A stretch of DNA of 6,322 nucleotides from Lactobacillales bacterium (lineage in GTDB: Bacteria; Bacillota; Bacilli; Lactobacillales; Vagococcaceae), in the NCBI GenBank assembly GCA_015655485.1, contig JAATEZ010000030.1, forward strand, positions 1 through 6,322. The letters are read 5' to 3'. Position numbers and translations under genes: made by a program. Within the stretch, counting starts at the first letter, position 1; each line of letters starts with the position of its first letter. A model generated the notes under the pieces. That model made no database searches. It was given only the letters and a program-made list of their open reading frames with translations, and was not told the origin of the DNA. Positions 4,309-6,322 of the stretch are shown piece by piece.

Positions 4309-5802
4309 GTGAAAAGGAGAATGAAAATTACAAAACAACCTTATGATTTAAGAAGCGTCCTGGATGAATTGAAGAAAATTCCGGGACAGTATCATGAAAC
4401 TGATGTGGAAATCGATCCTCATGCTGACTTGTCGGGAGTTTATCGTTATATTGGGGCCGGCGGAACGGTTAAAAGGCCGACGCAAGAGGGTCCGACAATG
4501 ATGTTCAACCATGTGGCCGGATTTCCGGGAACACGAGTCATGATCGGGATTATGGCCAGCAGAAAGCGGGTAGGACAGATTTTAAATCACGACTATCGTA
4601 CGCTGGGGCATCTGTTGAATAAGGCTGTAAGTCATCCTGTAAAACCCATGAAAGTTGCAAAAGAGAAGGCTCCTGCCCAGGAAGTTGTTCATTTGGCCAG
4701 TGAAGCGGATTTTGATATTCGTAAATTAATTGCTGCTCCGACAAACACGGAATATGATGCCGGTCCTTACATTACAATGGGACTTGTTTATGGTTCGAGT
4801 CCGGACAAAACGATGAGCGATGTCACGATTCATCGGATGGTTCTGGAAGATAAGGATACTATCGGAATTTATATTATGCCAGGCGGACGTCATATCGGGC
4901 ATTTTGCCGAGCAGTATGAAGCGTTGAATAAACCCATGCCGATCACAATTAATATTGGACTGGATCCGGCGATTTCAATTGGAGCGACATTTGAGCCGCC
5001 TACCACGCCGCTGGGCTATAATGAATTATGGGTCGCCGGCGCTTTAAGAAATGAACCTGTACAATTAGTAGACGGGATCACAGTAGATGAAGTTGGTATT
5101 GCCCGTTCTGAGTTTATTATTGAAGGAGAAATACTTCCCAATGAGCGCATGCGAGAAGATATCCATACCAATACCGGCCATGCTATGCCGGAATTTCCGG
5201 GATATAATGGTCTTGCCAATCCGGCGGTTCAAGTGATCAAGGTCAAAGCTGTAACCCACCGAAAAGATCATCCCATCATGCAGACAACGATTGGACCAAG
5301 TGAAGAGCACGTTTCCATGGCGGGGATCCCTACAGAAGCAAGTATTTTGAATTTGGTGGACAAAGCCATTCCCGGAAAAGTTGTCAATGTCTATAATCCT
5401 CCAGCTGGCGGCGGCAAACTTATGACAATTATGCAGATCCATAAGGAAAACTCTGCAGATGAAGGGATTCAAAGGCAGGCGGCTCTTTTAGCATTTTCTT
5501 CATTCAAAGAACTGAAAACAGTGATTTTAGTTGATGAGGATGTAGATATTTTTGATATGAATGATGTGATGTGGACACTTAATACAAGGTTTCAGGCTCA
5601 TCAGGATATTATGGTATTAGAAGGAATGCGCAATCATCCGCTGGATCCTTCTGAAAGTCCAGAGTATTCTCCGGGGATTATCCGGTTTAAAGGAATGTCT
5701 TCAAAACTCGTTCTTGATGGAACGGTCCCTTTTGATTTGAAAGATCATTTTGTCCGGGCAGAATTTAAAGAAGTGGAAGATTGGGAAAAGTATTTGAAAT
5801 AA
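4309..5802 (+). CDS. lpdC: UbiD-family gallate/protocatechuate decarboxylase (LpdC-like)
   Basis: A 497-residue UbiD-family enzyme, predicted to remove the carboxyl group of hydroxybenzoates (gallate to pyrogallol, protocatechuate to catechol) in the cytoplasm using prenylated FMN. The sequence strongly resembles L. plantarum LpdC (about 490 residues) as I recall it: YHETDVEIDP, SGVYRYIGAGGTVKRPTQEG, SDVTIHRMVLEDKD (170-183), GIYIMPGGRHIGHFAEQYE (186-204), TFEPPTTPLGYNE, GPSEEHVSMAGIPTEASIL and NPPAGGGKLMTIMQIHK. Arg176, His195 and the glutamates of SEFIIEGE (267-274) lie where the family has its cofactor and catalytic residues. Substrate is inferred from resemblance, so another hydroxybenzoate is possible. 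The GTG at 4309 has GGAG six bases upstream (4299-4302). ATG at 4321 would start closer to the LpdC N-terminus, but its AGGAG (4315-4319) is one base away. A terminator and the ubiX-like gene follow. Confidence 0.9.
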   Translation: MKRRMKITKQPYDLRSVLDELKKIPGQYHETDVEIDPHADLSGVYRYIGAGGTVKRPTQEGPTMMFNHVAGFPGTRVMIGIMASRKRVGQILNHDYRTLGHLLNKAVSHPVKPMKVAKEKAPAQEVVHLASEADFDIRKLIAAPTNTEYDAGPYITMGLVYGSSPDKTMSDVTIHRMVLEDKDTIGIYIMPGGRHIGHFAEQYEALNKPMPITINIGLDPAISIGATFEPPTTPLGYNELWVAGALRNEPVQLVDGITVDEVGIARSEFIIEGEILPNERMREDIHTNTGHAMPEFPGYNGLANPAVQVIKVKAVTHRKDHPIMQTTIGPSEEHVSMAGIPTEASILNLVDKAIPGKVVNVYNPPAGGGKLMTIMQIHKENSADEGIQRQAALLAFSSFKELKTVILVDEDVDIFDMNDVMWTLNTRFQAHQDIMVLEGMRNHPLDPSESPEYSPGIIRFKGMSSKLVLDGTVPFDLKDHFVRAEFKEVEDWEKYLK

Positions 5803-5807
5803 TGATT

Positions 5808-5851
5808 TGCACTCTTGCGGATATTTTACAGATTTGCAGGAGTGCATTTTT
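5808..5851 (+). terminator. Intrinsic terminator between decarboxylase and ubiX-like genes
   Basis: TGCACTCTTGC (5808-5818) pairs with GCAGGAGTGCA (5836-5846) over 11 bases with one T-G wobble, around a 17-base loop. Five Ts follow (5847-5851). It begins six bases after the decarboxylase stop. Partial readthrough could supply less of the cofactor enzyme than of the decarboxylase. No clear promoter is seen between it and the next gene. Confidence 0.7.
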
Positions 5852-5885
5852 CAGTTAATTATAAATCGTAAGGAATGGGAAAAAA

Positions 5886-6322
5886 ATGAATAGGAATAAA
5901 AAAAGAATCATCGTTGCTTTAACAGGAGCTTCAGGAGCCATTTATGCAGTAAATCTGCTGAAAAAATTTCAGGAATATCCGGATATAGAGGTTCACGGGA
6001 TATGCAGCGATTGGGCCAGAGAAAACTTGAAACTGGAAACGGATCTGTCGCTGAATGATTTAGAAGCACTAATGGATTTTCATTACAAGAATAAAAATCT
6101 TGGAGCGAAAATAGCCAGCGGCTCATTTTTGACGGATGGCATGGTCATTGTTCCGGCAAGCATGAAAACAGTTGCCGGGATCGCCTGCGGATTTAATGAT
6201 CATTTAATTGGTAGGGCAGCAGATGTTATACTTAAAGAACAAAGAAAATTGATTATTGTGCCGCGGGAAACGCCACTGAATGCCATACATTTAGAAAACT
6301 TAACGAAATTGGCAAAAATGGG
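5886..6322 (+). CDS. ubiX: UbiX-family flavin prenyltransferase, 3' end outside window
   Basis: The first 145 codons of a gene that runs off the window. UbiX enzymes join dimethylallyl phosphate to FMN, making the prenylated flavin needed by UbiD-type decarboxylases. Visible motifs are RIIVALTGASGAIYAVNLLK (residues 7-26, flavin-binding GASG at 14-17), IVPASMKTVAGIA (88-100), FNDHLIGRAADVILKEQRKL (103-122) and the RETPL signature (127-131), then HLENLTKL. About 185-200 residues is usual, so roughly a quarter is missing. The ATG at 5886 follows AAGGA (5870-5874) by 11 bases, with GGGA (5877-5880) closer. It lies 83 bases after the decarboxylase stop, same strand, beyond a terminator; cofactor supply for that enzyme is the obvious role. 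In L. plantarum the corresponding gene is lpdB. Confidence 0.9.
   Translation, partial: MNRNKKRIIVALTGASGAIYAVNLLKKFQEYPDIEVHGICSDWARENLKLETDLSLNDLEALMDFHYKNKNLGAKIASGSFLTDGMVIVPASMKTVAGIACGFNDHLIGRAADVILKEQRKLIIVPRETPLNAIHLENLTKLAKM

Noticed and set aside
3602..4338. Minus-strand ORFs opposite lysR and the decarboxylase start
   Set aside because: Antisense to well-supported genes; no ribosome binding sites or family motifs.
4550..6126. Minus-strand ORFs opposite the decarboxylase and ubiX-like genes
   Set aside because: Shadows of strongly conserved coding sequence on the plus strand.
1..6322. CRISPR arrays, tRNA or rRNA genes, insertion sequence ends, riboswitches
   Set aside because: No regularly spaced repeats, no cloverleaf or rRNA-like sequence, no transposase or terminal repeats, and no known riboswitch core were seen on either strand.

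Overview
The window looks like chromosomal DNA from a low-GC Gram-positive bacterium, most likely one of the Lactobacillales. The signs are AT-rich intergenic DNA, strong AGGAGG-type ribosome binding sites, TTG and GTG start candidates, and a UbiD-family decarboxylase that closely resembles my recollection of gallate decarboxylase LpdC of Lactiplantibacillus plantarum. The genus cannot be fixed from the sequence alone.

Left part (1-1194): a short hairpin terminator at the edge; a decayed minus-strand gene (about 402 down to the window edge) with a frameshift and an in-frame TGA; an AT-rich spacer; two very small plus-strand ORFs of 22 and 38 codons, each with a good Shine-Dalgarno sequence; and two intrinsic terminators behind them. 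Middle (1195-2431): a CorA-type divalent-metal channel gene with its own promoter, then a 330-base convergent spacer with two hairpins. Right part (2432-6322): a minus-strand DUF554 membrane protein gene, a divergent LysR-type regulator, a UbiD-family hydroxybenzoate (gallate/protocatechuate) decarboxylase, and the 5' 145 codons of a UbiX-family flavin prenyltransferase, cut by the window end.

The right part reads as one functional unit. UbiX-type enzymes make prenylated FMN, the cofactor UbiD-type decarboxylases need. The LysR regulator probably controls the locus. A composite element, ATTCC-N6-GAATATT-N13-CGAATTGT followed 19 bases later by a -10 box, occurs twice with identical spacing: once ahead of the decarboxylase and once, on the opposite strand, ahead of the DUF554 gene. 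Its dyad has the LysR T-N11-A form and lies about 62 bases upstream of both predicted transcription starts. The DUF554 copy also covers the predicted lysR start site. This suggests coordinate activation of the DUF554 gene and the decarboxylase, with autorepression of lysR, and so ties a membrane protein of unknown function to aromatic acid decarboxylation. That is the most interesting observation here.
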